Assembly: GCA_018402635.1 (NCBI GenBank)
Contig: JAGYIP010000008.1
Coordinates: 248,001-312,000, forward strand
Direction: 5' to 3'
Length of the DNA stretch: 64,000 bases
DNA from: Burkholderiaceae bacterium
Lineage (GTDB): Bacteria; Pseudomonadota; Gammaproteobacteria; Burkholderiales; Burkholderiaceae_A
How positions within the stretch are numbered: the first letter of the stretch is position 1; each line of letters starts with the position of its first letter. A program made the translations under genes and the position numbers. This document shows positions 28,905 to 38,888 of this stretch, in pieces. Under the pieces are notes generated by a model. That model saw only the letters and a list, made by a program, of their open reading frames with translations, was not told the origin of the DNA and searched no databases.

Positions 28905-29630
28905 ATGATTACACAAGCATCCTCTTGCCGTCTCTTTTCTGCCCCAAGTTCTACCCTTGTCCCCCCAAATAAGTTGGCAGTTAAGGCCTTGCAAATGATG
29001 CATGCATTGGTCTTTGCAATTGCAGCGCTCGCAACAGGCGTCCTGCAGGCGGCGGGCCCAGCTAAGGTTGCAGTGGCAGATCTTGCCAAGGGTCAGGCCG
29101 TTGCCTCGGCAGTCTGCGTGGCCTGCCATGCTGCCGATGGCAACAGCGCAATTTCAATCTACCCCATCTTGGCCGGACAACATGCCGCCTACCTTGCCAA
29201 GCAGCTGCATAACTACCAAGTCAAGCCGGGTGCAGCCGGCGCCGAGCGCGCCAATGCCATCATGGCGGGCTTTGCAGCCACACTGTCAGAAGACGACATT
29301 CGAAACGTTGCAGCCTTTTATGCTGCTCAGGCCATCAAGCCTGCTTATGCGAAAGATAAAGCGCTTACTGAAAAGGGTCAGCGCATCTACCGTGCAGGCA
29401 TCCCCGCTCAGGGTGTTCCCGCCTGTGCGGGCTGCCATGGGCCTAACGGCTCGGGTATTCCGTCGCAGTACCCCAGGCTTTCGGGCCAACATGCCGACTA
29501 TGCCGCCGCAACACTTGCAGCATTCAAATCAGGTGAGCGCGCAAACAGTGGCCAGATGATGACCATCGCAAAAGGCATGAACGATGGCGACATGAAGGCC
29601 GTGGCAGAGTACCTTGCCGGACTTCGATAA
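28905..29630 (+). CDS. Di-heme cytochrome c4
   Basis: An exported protein with two CxxCH heme sites, CVACH and CAGCH, in two similar class I cytochrome c domains (each ending with a Met-ligand region such as ANAIMAGFAATL and GQMMTIAKGM). Cytochrome c4 carries electrons in the periplasm to terminal oxidases. The start is uncertain: ATG at 28905 gives 241 residues with a long n-region, while ATG at 28995 begins at the hydrophobic signal stretch but lacks basic residues. It is followed directly by the cytochrome c maturation genes. Confidence 0.9.
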   Translation: MITQASSCRLFSAPSSTLVPPNKLAVKALQMMHALVFAIAALATGVLQAAGPAKVAVADLAKGQAVASAVCVACHAADGNSAISIYPILAGQHAAYLAKQLHNYQVKPGAAGAERANAIMAGFAATLSEDDIRNVAAFYAAQAIKPAYAKDKALTEKGQRIYRAGIPAQGVPACAGCHGPNGSGIPSQYPRLSGQHADYAAATLAAFKSGERANSGQMMTIAKGMNDGDMKAVAEYLAGLR

Positions 29631-31691
29631 GCCCTCCACCGGTGGCATAGAACTCAGGCACGGGTCTGCCTGGGTTCGCGAGACCATTGAGCTTCTTAGT
29701 TCCATGCGTTTTGCCATATCGGCTTTGTCCGTGCTTTGCATTGCAAGTGCCATTGGAACCATTGTTCCGCAGGCCTCCCCAGACATTAACTATGTCAACC
29801 AGTTTGGTGCCTTCTGGGCCGAGGTTTTTACAGCATTCGATGTCTTTCGTGTCTACAACGCGCCGTGGTTTTTGGTTTTTATGGCGCTCATGCTCATCTC
29901 AACAACGCTCTGCCTTATTCGTAATACCCCCAAAATGCTTCGCGAGGCCCGTTCATGGCCTCTTCATGTTCGCGATCGTGCCTTTGCCGCCTTTGGTCAC
30001 CGACATGAAAATCCGGTAACAACCGAATCGCAGGCGGTTCTCTCAGTCCAGCAGGCCACCGACTGGCTTAAGTCGCATGGTTACGCAATTAAGAATCCGC
30101 CTTCCTCCGACACGAGCCTGCCCGTTTTGGTGGCGAAAAAGGTGCCTACAACCGGCTTGGTTATGTCTTTGCCCACCTGGCCATTGTTGTGATCTCTCTT
30201 GGCGGAATGCTTGATAGTGAAATCCCCACCCGGGCCGCCGCCTGGTGGTGGGAAAAAGCGCCTGTAAACCTTGCCGGCCTTAACTCTGCCGAAGAGGTGC
30301 CCGCCTCTGCCAGGATGCCCCAGGCAACGCCCACCTACAGAGCAAACCTGCTAATTCCTGAGGGTCAGACCTCGGACCTGGCAGTTATTAATCAGCCGGG
30401 CGGCGCCTTTCTTCTGGACCTTCCATTCGAACTCACGCTCAAGGCCTTTCGGGTCGATTACTACAGCACCGGCATGCCCAAGCTTTTTGCAAGCGACGTT
30501 GTCCTGAAAGACAAGACCGATGGCACGGTTCGAGAGGCCACCATCGAGGTGAACAAGCCTCTTATTCATCGGGGTGTGGCCATCTATCAGTCCAGCTTCG
30601 ATGATGGCGGCTCTAAATTAAAACTTGTTGCGCACCCACTGTCTGGGCCGGTTCGCCAGCTGCTTCCTATTGAACTTGCTGTTGGCCAGTCGCTTCCCCT
30701 GCGAAGTCAGAGTCAGACCCTGGCGCTTGAGGTGTCGGGCTTTAAGTCCATTAATGTTGAAAACATAAGCGATCAAGAGCCCATTGAAGACCCCTTCAAA
30801 AAGCATGTGGCGACAGTCTTATCGCCCGCCGTCAATGTCACCACCAAAGAAAACCTCCGTAATGTTGGCCCAAGCATTAATTACAAGCTTCGGGATACAG
30901 CCGGCCAGGCCAGAGAGTTCCATAGCTACATGCTGCCCATCGACCTTGACGGTGCCCCGTTATTCCTGGTGGGCGTACGAAATAGCCCAGATGAAACCTT
31001 CCGCTATCTTCGTATTCCGGCTGACGAGGACGGCTCTTTGACGGAATACATGCGACTTCGTGTGGCAATGGGTAGCCCCGAGGTTCGCAGAAGAGCTGCA
31101 GAGATCTTCGCTCAGCGCTCTGCGCCAGAAGATCTTGCACCAGCCCTTGCAAGCAGTGCCCAGAGGTCGCTCGATGCAGTCGCCGAGGGTGGCCTTGAGG
31201 GCCTGGCAGACCTTTTAGAGCAGACCGTACCCGAGGCTGAGCGTGACAGGGCCTCCGATGTTGTTGTGCGTATGCTTACCTCAGCCTTCTGGGAGCTCTG
31301 GCAGCTGGCAAGGGTGGACGCCGGTCTGCCGCGGCTTGAGCAAAACGACGCCAGCCTTGACTTCACTCAGCGAGCCCTTAACGCCTACAGTGACAGCCAA
31401 ATTTTCGGTGCGCCACTTCTGGTCATGCTCGATAACTTCGAGGAGGTTCAGGCCTCTGTCTTCCAGGTAACCCGCTCACCGGGAAAGACCACTGTCTACA
31501 TGGGCTGTTTATTGCTAATCCTTGGAATTTTCGCCATGCTCTACATCCCAGAGCGCCGTGTCTGGGTATGGCGCAGAGTTAACGGGGCAGGCCAGGTTGA
31601 ATCGGTTCGCGTTGCTGCCTCATCAACTCGGCACTCACTTGATTTTGATCGTGAATTTCAGGAACTTCGTGCCTGTATCAAACCGCATTAG
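29614..31691 (+). CDS. resB: Cytochrome c biogenesis protein ResB/Ccs1 (frameshifted)
   Basis: One ResB-type protein of about 692 residues split into two frames: 29614-30192 and 30189-31691. The first part has the membrane helices after LLSSMRFAISALSV and ends at VLVAKK. Adding one A to the A5 run at 30136-30140 continues it as GAYNRLGYVFAHLAIVVI, then SLGGMLDSEIPTR of the second frame. The second part holds the large periplasmic domain and the last helix near its C-terminus. ResB and CcsB together carry heme to the periplasm and attach it to apocytochromes (system II). The likely start is TTG at 29614, overlapping the cytochrome c4 stop. Confidence 0.92.
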
Positions 31692-31705
31692 CGATGGCGC
31701 TATTT

Positions 31706-31713
31706 AGGGAGGA
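31706..31713 (+). promoter_or_regulatory. Strong ribosome binding site of ccsB
   Basis: AGGGAGGA lies four bases before the ATG at 31718, one of the best Shine-Dalgarno matches in the window. It fixes the ccsB start. Confidence 0.7.
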
Positions 31714-31717
31714 TTAA

Positions 31718-33037
31718 ATGAACACTGCTACCGCACCCCAGCTCACAATGCCGTCGGTCCACTCGGTGGGTCGAGGCCGGCTAGGCTTAATTGATGTTGG
31801 ATTTTTCCTCCTTCTTGCCATGGCCGCAGGTTACTCAAACCAGCAGTACGGCGATTCCATGGATATTTACGAGACCGTTATTCTCTGGGCTTGTGTGCCG
31901 TCCATTGTCTTTCTTGGCTGGCTCTGGCCAGCGCTTCGGCCCTACTTCGTGGGCTGTGCGGTGCTTGCGCTCATTGGTATAGCAACCTATGGAGGGACGT
32001 CTCAGGGGGCCGATGAGAAGTTTTTGTTGAAGTACTTCCTGGCGTCGCAGTCCGCCATTCTTTGGATGTCGTTTTTGTTCCTGTTTTCTTCGGTCACCTA
32101 CTGGATTGGTACGTTTTCGCGTGGTGAGACGGCCTTGTGGATGGGTTCGGTTACCGCCTGGGCAGCCTGTGTCATGGGCTTTGTAGGTCTGCTTGTGCGC
32201 TGGTACGAGTCCTATCTTATTTCGCCCGATGTTGGTTACATTCCGGTTAGCAACCTCTACGAAGTCTTTATTCTGTTCGCTGTTATTACAGCCATGTTCT
32301 ACCTGTACTACGAACAACGCTACAAAACGCGCGCGCTCGGAGGTTTTGTCTCCATCATTATTGTGGCCGCAGTGGGCTTTTTGCTCTGGTATACGGCCAC
32401 GCGATCGGCCCACGAAATTCAGCCCTTGGTGCCCGCCCTGCAGTCCTGGTGGATGAAGATTCATGTGCCGGCTAATTTTGTTGGCTACGGAACCTTCTCC
32501 ATTGCTGCCATGGTTGGCTTTGCCTATCTAATTAAGGCCAAGGCAGAAGAGACATCCCTAAAGGCGTTTATTCCCTTATTCATCCTTGGCATTTTGCTCT
32601 GCGCAGAGCCCTTGGTCTTTCGTCGCACAGGCCTGCCCGATTACTGGGCCCTTTATTTTGGTCTGTCAGCTATTTTTGTTGGTGGAATTATTGTCTTTCG
32701 CCGCCGCATTTCCGAAAAACTGCCAAGCCTCGAAGTGCTTGACGATGTCATGTACCGTGCCATTGCCATTGGCTTTGCCTTCTTTACGGTCGCCACAATT
32801 CTGGGCGCCTTGTGGGCGGCCGAAGCCTGGGGAACGTATTGGCAGTGGGACCCTAAAGAAACCTGGGCGCTTATTGTCTGGTTGAACTATGCCGCCTGGT
32901 TGCACCTGCGTATGGTGAAAGGCCTTCGCGGTCAGTTTGCAGCCTATTGGTCTTTAATTGGCCTGCTTATTACTGGGTTTGCCTTTCTAGGAGTCAATAT
33001 GTTCTTATCGGGCCTGCACTCCTATGGGGAGCTTTAA
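31718..33037 (+). CDS. ccsB: Cytochrome c biogenesis protein CcsB/ResC (CcmF/CcsA family)
   Basis: A 439-residue polytopic membrane protein with the heme-handling WWD-type motif [13 protein letters not shown] near residue 372 and conserved histidines around it ([19 protein letters not shown]). It works with ResB to export heme and ligate it to CxxCH cysteines. It lies between resB and msrP; the stop is inside the first codons of msrP (14-base overlap). Confidence 0.96.
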   Translation: MNTATAPQLTMPSVHSVGRGRLGLIDVGFFLLLAMAAGYSNQQYGDSMDIYETVILWACVPSIVFLGWLWPALRPYFVGCAVLALIGIATYGGTSQGADEKFLLKYFLASQSAILWMSFLFLFSSVTYWIGTFSRGETALWMGSVTAWAACVMGFVGLLVRWYESYLISPDVGYIPVSNLYEVFILFAVITAMFYLYYEQRYKTRALGGFVSIIIVAAVGFLLWYTATRSAHEIQPLVPALQSWWMKIHVPANFVGYGTFSIAAMVGFAYLIKAKAEETSLKAFIPLFILGILLCAEPLVFRRTGLPDYWALYFGLSAIFVGGIIVFRRRISEKLPSLEVLDDVMYRAIAIGFAFFTVATILGALWAAEAWGTYWQWDPKETWALIVWLNYAAWLHLRMVKGLRGQFAAYWSLIGLLITGFAFLGVNMFLSGLHSYGEL

Positions 33038-34007
33038 GGCGCCCGCGGGCCCATTTGTACCGAAGGCCTCGGAAATCACACCCGAGGCTTTTTTTTCTAA
33101 CAGGCGCCGCCTTACCGGCGCATTGATGTGTACGCCAGGTCTTGCCATGGGCCTTGCTGCCACGCCAACAGGGGCCTCGGCCGCCTCGCTTGCGGTGCCA
33201 AGGCCTCTTGATGCTCAGCCAAGTTCTTGGAAGCTTATGGACAAGCTTACCGAGGAGCATCATTTTCTTAGTTACAACAACTTCTACGAGTTTGGCACCG
33301 ACAAGGCTGACCCCGCTGCGAAGGCGCCCTCGCGTCTTATTGTTGATCCGTGGAAGTTGCGTGTGGAGGGCCTTGTGGCCAAGCCCCAGACCTTTGATAT
33401 GCAGGACCTGCTTAAGCTTGCCAAGGTTGAAGAACGGGTCTACCGATTGCGTTGTGTGGAGGGCTGGTCGATGGTTGTTCCTTGGCTAGGCCTTTCCTTG
33501 TCCTCGCTTATCAAGCGGGTGCAGCCCCTTGGTTCGGCCAAGTATGTGCAGTTCGTTAGTCTTGCTGACCCACAACAGATGCCGGGATTACGGTCTGACG
33601 TTCTGCAGTGGCCCTATCAAGAAGGTCTTCGGCTTGATGAGGCTCTCCATGAACTTACATTGCTTGGCGTGGGGGCTTACGGAAAAACCCTGGCTGCACA
33701 AAGCGGCGCGCCCGTTCGGCTTGTTGTGCCCTGGAAATATGGCTTTAAGAGCGCAAAGTCAATTGTGGCCATTAAGTTCGTTGAGCGTCAGCCACAGATA
33801 AGCTGGGAAAAGGCGGCAGCTCACGAGTACGGTTTTTATTCGAACGTGAACCCCGAGGTGCCACATCGCCGATGGTCGCAGGCTACCGAACGGCGCATTG
33901 GTGAGGGCGGGCTATTCGCGCCTCGCCGCCCCACTTTAATGTTCAATGGCTACGCCGATCAGGTCGCCTCTCTTTACACGGGCATGGACCTCCGAAGGTT
34001 CTACTAG
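33024..34007 (+). CDS. msrP: Protein-methionine-sulfoxide reductase catalytic subunit MsrP
   Basis: A 327-residue molybdopterin enzyme that repairs oxidised methionines in periplasmic proteins. The N-terminal segment [17 protein letters not shown] aligns with the E. coli MsrP leader and contains the twin-arginine motif for Tat export. The molybdenum-ligating cysteine is in [14 protein letters not shown] near residue 142. [16 protein letters not shown] and [13 protein letters not shown] are family signatures. The ORF begins before the ccsB stop, and a terminator-like hairpin lies in its first 25 codons (see 33066-33096). Electrons come from MsrQ, encoded next. Confidence 0.97.
   Translation: MGSFKAPAGPFVPKASEITPEAFFSNRRRLTGALMCTPGLAMGLAATPTGASAASLAVPRPLDAQPSSWKLMDKLTEEHHFLSYNNFYEFGTDKADPAAKAPSRLIVDPWKLRVEGLVAKPQTFDMQDLLKLAKVEERVYRLRCVEGWSMVVPWLGLSLSSLIKRVQPLGSAKYVQFVSLADPQQMPGLRSDVLQWPYQEGLRLDEALHELTLLGVGAYGKTLAAQSGAPVRLVVPWKYGFKSAKSIVAIKFVERQPQISWEKAAAHEYGFYSNVNPEVPHRRWSQATERRIGEGGLFAPRRPTLMFNGYADQVASLYTGMDLRRFY
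33066..33096 (+). terminator. Intrinsic terminator-type hairpin inside the msrP 5' coding end
   Basis: GCCTCGG and CCGAGGC form a perfect 7-bp GC stem around a 9-nt loop, followed by eight T. It starts 29 bases after the ccsB stop and covers msrP codons 15-25. As DNA it is a textbook rho-independent terminator, but it is translated. It could work as an attenuator of msrPQ that ribosomes override. Confidence 0.65.
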
Positions 34008-34008
34008 C

Positions 34009-34725
34009 TTGCTTTTCTCCAGTCTTCAGGCCTGGGCAGCCCTGCCCTTGATGCTTGGTGGTCTGGTTGTCTTTGGGGTCGTTGATCTTGGCGCCAACCC
34101 GCAGGAGTCGATTATTCGAGGCCTTGGTCAGACAAGCCTTGTCTTGCTTCTTTTTGCCTATGCCATCAGCCCAATTGAGCGACTCTGGCATCTTCTCGCA
34201 CAGCGGTCTGGCCGCAAAGCCAAACCCTTTGGGCTTGTCTCGGCCAGGCGCTCCGTGGGCCTTTGGGCCCTTGCTTATGCGAGCCTTCACCTCTTGGCCT
34301 ACTGGCTTTTCGAGCACGACCGAGACACCTGGAAGGTGGTGGTCGACTTCTTTCGTCGCCCCTTTGTTACGGTCGGTACGATTGCACTTTTACTTATGCT
34401 TGCGCTTGGCCTCACCTCGAACCGGTTTAGCATGACCAGGCTTGGGTCAAAGTGGAAGCAGCTTCATCGGCTCATTGGGCTTATTGTTGCCCTGTCGATC
34501 CTGCATTACGTCTTGCACAAGGCAGGCAAGAACGATTTCATTGAGCCTGCAGCCTTCGGGCTTGTTGCCCTTACCGCATGGCTTCTAAAGCTTAAACGCC
34601 CGCCCCCTCTGGTGCAGCAGGTCAATAGGGGGGCTTTGCAGTCAACTCGGGCTCGGGGGCCCATAAGTCTTTGGGGATCTTTTCAAGCTCAATTAGTTCT
34701 TCAAAGGTCTCGCGCCGCCGAATGA
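34009..34725 (+). CDS. msrQ: Heme-binding membrane subunit MsrQ (3' end uncertain)
   Basis: A b-type heme membrane protein of the YedZ/ferric-reductase-like family that passes electrons to MsrP. Six hydrophobic segments and conserved histidines in SLHLLAY, KQLHRLIGL and SILHYVLHK are visible. The frame is open from ATG 33946 inside msrP; TTG at 34009 matches the family N-terminus better. As given, the frame runs 104 bases into the convergent lysA. One added C in the C5 run at 34603-34607 would stop it at 34628, giving about 206 residues, the usual MsrQ length. Confidence 0.88.
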   Translation: MLFSSLQAWAALPLMLGGLVVFGVVDLGANPQESIIRGLGQTSLVLLLFAYAISPIERLWHLLAQRSGRKAKPFGLVSARRSVGLWALAYASLHLLAYWLFEHDRDTWKVVVDFFRRPFVTVGTIALLLMLALGLTSNRFSMTRLGSKWKQLHRLIGLIVALSILHYVLHKAGKNDFIEPAAFGLVALTAWLLKLKRPPPLVQQVNRGALQSTRARGPISLWGSFQAQLVLQRSRAAE

Positions 34726-35980
34726 GGCTGAGCTCACCGCTTTGTCGAACCAAAACCTCGGGGGGACGCGCACGACTGTTGTAGTTCGACCCCATGGTGC
34801 TGCCGTAGGCGCCAGCCGAGGCAAAGCCAAGCAGGTCGCCCTCTGACAAGGCCAGGCGTCGGTCACGGGCAAGCCAGTCGCCGGTCTCGCAGACGGGACC
34901 AACCACATCCCAGGTCTGAGCTCGAGCGTCGGCCTGCTGAGGCTGCAGCAAAAAAAGGTCGTGCCAGGCCTGGTAGAGGCTTGGTCGCATAAGGTCGTTC
35001 ATGGCCGCATCCACAATGGCGAACTGCTTTGCCGCGGGGTCGCTCGACGGCTTTAGCAAAAGCACACGACTTAACAAAAGACCCGAGGCCCCTACAATGG
35101 CGCGCCCCATTTCAAAGACAACCTCAGGGGTTCGACACCCTACGGCCGCAGCCCAATCGGCCACCATCTGCAGGCCCTGATTCTTAAGCTCCTCCGCAGA
35201 CGGAGGAAGCTCGTCCTGATAGCAAATGCCAAGCCCACCACCGAGATCGATATGTGCAAGCTCAATGCCAAGATGATGAAGCTCGGTTGCAAAAGCAAGC
35301 AGGCGTTCGGTGGCATCGCGAAACGGCTGAAGGCTGGTGATTTGCGAGCCGATATGGCAGTCAACGCCCACGACACTAAGATGCCTGCTTTTTTGAGCAC
35401 GCCGATAAGCCTCAAGCGCATCGCTAAGACCAAGGCCAAACTTGTTTTCTTTCAGGCCCGTGGAAATATAGGGATGCGTCTTTGCATCAATGTCGGGATT
35501 AACACGAATGGAAATGGGCGCCGCAACTTTTAGGCCTGCCGCTACCGACTCAAGCTGCTGAAGTTCTGCAAGACTCTCCACATTAATGCAGCCAACGCCC
35601 TGTTCCAGCGCAAACCGTAGCTCCTGAACTGTCTTTCCAACCCCTGAGAAAACGACGCGATTGGTCTGACCGCCTGCAGCCACAACCCTTTGCAGCTCAC
35701 CTGCTGACACAATGTCAAAGCCCGCGCCAGCCCGCGCAAGCAGCCTGAGGATGGCCAGGTTGGAGTTGGCCTTCACGGCATAACAGATGCGTGCTGTTCG
35801 TGCCTTTGAATCGGGGCAGGCAAGCGTCTCATAGGCCTTGAGTATGGCGGCCTCTGAATAGACGTAGCAGGGCGTTCCGAATTCTTTGGCAATGTCGGCC
35901 ACACGAACCCCCTGGCAAAAAAGCCAGCCGTCGAATTGCTCATAAGGCCAGGGCAGCGACCTGGGCGCACGACCCGTCAT
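34622..35980 (-). CDS. lysA: Diaminopimelate decarboxylase
   Basis: A 452-residue PLP enzyme (alanine racemase-like TIM barrel plus beta domain) making lysine from meso-diaminopimelate. The PLP lysine is in ICYAVKANSN near residue 69, the phosphate-binding GGGLG is near residue 250, and the partner-subunit cysteine is in VCETGDWLA. The usual EPGR phosphate-site motif reads EMGR here. It follows lptM with a four-base overlap and converges with msrQ. Confidence 0.96.
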   Translation of the reverse strand: MTGRAPRSLPWPYEQFDGWLFCQGVRVADIAKEFGTPCYVYSEAAILKAYETLACPDSKARTARICYAVKANSNLAILRLLARAGAGFDIVSAGELQRVVAAGGQTNRVVFSGVGKTVQELRFALEQGVGCINVESLAELQQLESVAAGLKVAAPISIRVNPDIDAKTHPYISTGLKENKFGLGLSDALEAYRRAQKSRHLSVVGVDCHIGSQITSLQPFRDATERLLAFATELHHLGIELAHIDLGGGLGICYQDELPPSAEELKNQGLQMVADWAAAVGCRTPEVVFEMGRAIVGASGLLLSRVLLLKPSSDPAAKQFAIVDAAMNDLMRPSLYQAWHDLFLLQPQQADARAQTWDVVGPVCETGDWLARDRRLALSEGDLLGFASAGAYGSTMGSNYNSRARPPEVLVRQSGELSLIRRRETFEELIELEKIPKDLWAPEPELTAKPPY

Positions 35981-36159
35981 TTCAATGGACTACCAGGTTT
36001 TATTGGCGCAGGCGCCGTGGGGTCTTGCAAAGGACCCGGGCTTGAACTTGTAGGCGCAGGAAACTCTGGACTTGGCATGTAGAGCGGTCCCTTCTGCCCA
36101 CAGCCAGAAAGTGCAAGGGTGAGACTCAGAGTCAGCCCCGCAAAAATGGTGGGTCTCAT
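35977..36159 (-). CDS. lptM: Small LPS-assembly lipoprotein LptM (YifL type)
   Basis: A 60-residue lipoprotein with signal peptide and lipobox, LSGCGQKGPLYMP, the LptM/YifL signature, then a Pro/Ser-rich tail. LptM stabilises the LptD-LptE LPS translocon in enterobacteria. The frame opens at 36234, but ATG at 36159 gives a normal signal peptide. It is located upstream of lysA, as in E. coli and betaproteobacteria. Confidence 0.9.
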   Translation of the reverse strand: MRPTIFAGLTLSLTLALSGCGQKGPLYMPSPEFPAPTSSSPGPLQDPTAPAPIKPGSPLK

Positions 36160-36254
36160 AAGAGCAGGCTGTTGCTTGAGAAATTCACAAGGTGGGTAGG
36201 TGTTTAAGCGGGGTATCTGCACTCGTCTGATCAAACTGTCGTAACCTTTAGTCT

Positions 36255-36602
36255 ATGAGTATGAACGAAAGCCAGTATCTACAGAAAATTGAAGAAGCCT
36301 TCGAATGGGTTGAGTCCCAGGTGGACCATTGGGCAGGCTGCTACGACCTCGACCTCGAGTCCAAGCGAATGGGCCCAGTGCTTGAAGTTGAATTTGACTC
36401 GGGCCAGAAAATTATTATTAACGCCCAGGCGCCTACGCAACAACTCTGGCTTGCCTCGGTGCAGGGCGCGCATCATTTCGTCTGGCAGTCCGAGCAGCAG
36501 GCCTGGCTCGACACTCGGGGCCATGGCCAGTTCCCCCAGGTGCTCTTAGGCCATGCCCAGTCAATTACCGGTCTGACCCGCCTGGCCTTTCTGCAAGAGT
36601 AG
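36255..36602 (+). CDS. cyaY: Iron-sulfur cluster assembly protein CyaY (frataxin)
   Basis: A 115-residue frataxin: an acidic first helix (YLQKIEEAFEWVESQVD), then the beta sheet with IIINAQAPTQQLWLAS and GAHHFVW. It binds iron and tunes the IscS-IscU system. Its last 42 bases overlap the convergent mrcA. Confidence 0.95.
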   Translation: MSMNESQYLQKIEEAFEWVESQVDHWAGCYDLDLESKRMGPVLEVEFDSGQKIIINAQAPTQQLWLASVQGAHHFVWQSEQQAWLDTRGHGQFPQVLLGHAQSITGLTRLAFLQE

Positions 36603-38888
36603 TTCCTCCATGGTTACCGGGTCTTCAAGCCCAAGGCTTGGTACCCCAACCCCTGGAGCGCTTCTGGCTGTATAGAATTCGCCATCAATGCGCAACACAC
36701 CTGCGGGCATTTCGGGTGTTGATACCGGCACTTTTTTTAATGCCTCCTGCATAAAGTCCATCCAAATTGGAAGTGCAAGCCCACCACCTGTCTCGCGTTC
36801 GCCCAGTGACCGGGGCTGGTCGTAGCCCACCCAGGCAAGCGCCACCATGTTGCGTTGATAGCCGGCAAACCAGGCATCCTGGGCATTGTTGGTGGTACCT
36901 GTTTTTCCCGCGAGGTCAGAGCGTCCTAGGCTTAACGCCTTGCGACCGGTACCGACTCGAATAACATCTTGCAGCATGGAGTTCAGAATAAAGACGTCCT
37001 CAGGCTCAATAATTCGTGGGGCCTCGCGTTCGGCTCTGGCGGGCTCGGTCTGGCTAAGTAAATTTCCAGACTCATCAATAACGCGGTCGATGAAGTAGGG
37101 TGTGACCCGAAACCCTCCGTTGGCGAAAGCTGCATAGCCTGTTGCCATTTGCAAGGGGGTGACGCCTCCGGCTCCCAGCGCAAGGGTTAAGTAGGGGGGA
37201 TTGCGTTCAGCCTCGAAGCCAAACCGGCTGAGGTAGCTTTGCCCGAATCGCGGGCCGATCCGATGAAGAATTCGTATGGAGACCATGTTCTTCGATTTGG
37301 CCAGCGCCTGCCGCATGGTGAGGGTGCCCTCATATTTGTCGTCGTAGTTCTTGGGCTCCCAGGGCTCGCCGCCCGTTTCGCCGGGGTCGAAGCTGACTGG
37401 CGCATCGTTAATAAGGGTGGCGGGGGAAAACCCCTTTTCCAGGGCAGCCCCGTAGACGAAGGGCTTTAAGGTGGAGCCAGGCTGACGATAGGCCTGCGTC
37501 ACGTTATTAAATTCGCTGCGCCGAAAGTCAAAGCCACCCACAAGCGCCCGCACCGCGCCGGTATCGGACTGCAGCGCAACGAAGGCCCCTTCGACCTCAG
37601 GAAGCTGTGTAATTTCCCACTCCCCGCTGTCCATGAGACCAATGCGAACCACAGCGCCCGGCCGCAGACGCAGGTTCTGCGGGGCGTTGGCCTCAAGGCC
37701 CTTGCGCGCAAACTGCAGACCATTGCCGGTGATGTTGAACTGACGGCCTTGGCTGCGGCTGACAACCACCTTGTCTTTAGCCACTTCAATAACAACGCCC
37801 GTAAAGAGTCGGTCGCTGTCGGGCTTATCACTAATGACGTCGTCAATGGCATCTTGACGTGCCTCGGCCTCGGGTGGCAGATCAATACGGGCCTCGGGCC
37901 CTCGCCAGCCAAGCTTTCGGTCAAAATTCACAAGCCCGGATCGAACTGCATCGTAGGCAGCCTTTTGTTCGTACGACCGCACCGTTGTGAAGACCGTAAG
38001 CCCCCTGTTGTAGGCCTCTTCGCGGAACTGGTTGTAAATTTGAATGCGGACCATTTCCGCAAGGTAGGCGGCATTGACTGCATAGTCATCGGAGCGGCCC
38101 ACCACCTTAAGGTTTTCAAGAATGGCACGACGAAACTCGGCCTCGGTAATCATGCCCAGTTTGAGCATTCGGCCAAGAACGTATTCCTGACGCACCTTGG
38201 CCCGGCGGGGGTTGACCACTGGGTTGAAGGCCGATGGCGCCTTGGGAAGGCCTGCGAGCATAGCGGCCTCGGCAAGGCTTACCCTTTGAACCGGCTTATT
38301 GAAATAGATCTGAGAGGCTGCTGCAAAGCCGTAAGCTCTGCGCCCCAGGAAGATCTGGTTCAGATAGAGCTCAAGGATCTGGTTCTTGGAAAGTTTGCGT
38401 TCAATTTCAATTGCCAAAAGCACTTCGAAGAGTTTTCGTGTGAAGGTCTTTTCCTTTGAGAGGTAAAAATTTCGCGCAACCTGCATGGTGATGGTGCTTG
38501 CGCCCTGAGCCTTGCTTGCCGTTAAAAGGTTTGTCGTGGCTGAACGCAGGATGCCCCAGGGGTCGATGCCCACATGCTCAAAGAATCGCTCATCTTCGGC
38601 GGCGAGTATGGCGTTCACAAGGACCGCGGGTGCCTGCTCAGCACGAATGACGCTGCGGCGTTCCTCGCCGAATTCGCCAATTAACACGCCATCGGCTGTC
38701 ATGACACGCAGGGGAACTTTGGGGCGGTAGTCTGCCAGCGCCTTGACCTCTGGAAGGCGCGGGCTTGCAAGCGCCACCACCAGTAAGATACTGGCGATGG
38801 CCGCTACAAATAGCAGAACGAGGATTGCAAGTGCCTGGGTGATTTTTCGCGTCACGTTACGATTATCGCCTGTTAGACTGAACTTCAA
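36561..38888 (-). CDS. mrcA: Penicillin-binding protein 1A
   Basis: A bifunctional peptidoglycan synthase of up to 775 residues. An N-terminal membrane anchor (about 17-40) is followed by the glycosyltransferase domain with EDERFFEHVGIDPWG (catalytic Glu). An OB-like insert comes next, then the transpeptidase with the active-site PGSTLKPF (SxxK), SKNM and KTGTTN motifs. The start may be TTG at 38888 or GTG at 38855. With TTG its start codon directly abuts the aroK ATG on the other strand. In related bacteria the pilMNOPQ genes lie between these two. Confidence 0.96.
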   Translation of the reverse strand: MKFSLTGDNRNVTRKITQALAILVLLFVAAIASILLVVALASPRLPEVKALADYRPKVPLRVMTADGVLIGEFGEERRSVIRAEQAPAVLVNAILAAEDERFFEHVGIDPWGILRSATTNLLTASKAQGASTITMQVARNFYLSKEKTFTRKLFEVLLAIEIERKLSKNQILELYLNQIFLGRRAYGFAAASQIYFNKPVQRVSLAEAAMLAGLPKAPSAFNPVVNPRRAKVRQEYVLGRMLKLGMITEAEFRRAILENLKVVGRSDDYAVNAAYLAEMVRIQIYNQFREEAYNRGLTVFTTVRSYEQKAAYDAVRSGLVNFDRKLGWRGPEARIDLPPEAEARQDAIDDVISDKPDSDRLFTGVVIEVAKDKVVVSRSQGRQFNITGNGLQFARKGLEANAPQNLRLRPGAVVRIGLMDSGEWEITQLPEVEGAFVALQSDTGAVRALVGGFDFRRSEFNNVTQAYRQPGSTLKPFVYGAALEKGFSPATLINDAPVSFDPGETGGEPWEPKNYDDKYEGTLTMRQALAKSKNMVSIRILHRIGPRFGQSYLSRFGFEAERNPPYLTLALGAGGVTPLQMATGYAAFANGGFRVTPYFIDRVIDESGNLLSQTEPARAEREAPRIIEPEDVFILNSMLQDVIRVGTGRKALSLGRSDLAGKTGTTNNAQDAWFAGYQRNMVALAWVGYDQPRSLGERETGGGLALPIWMDFMQEALKKVPVSTPEMPAGVLRIDGEFYTARSAPGVGVPSLGLEDPVTMEELLLQKGQAGQTGN

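Noticed and set aside
30189-31691. An independent 500-residue exported protein before ccsB
   Set aside because: It joins the upstream frame to make one ResB; its first residues are the middle of a membrane helix.
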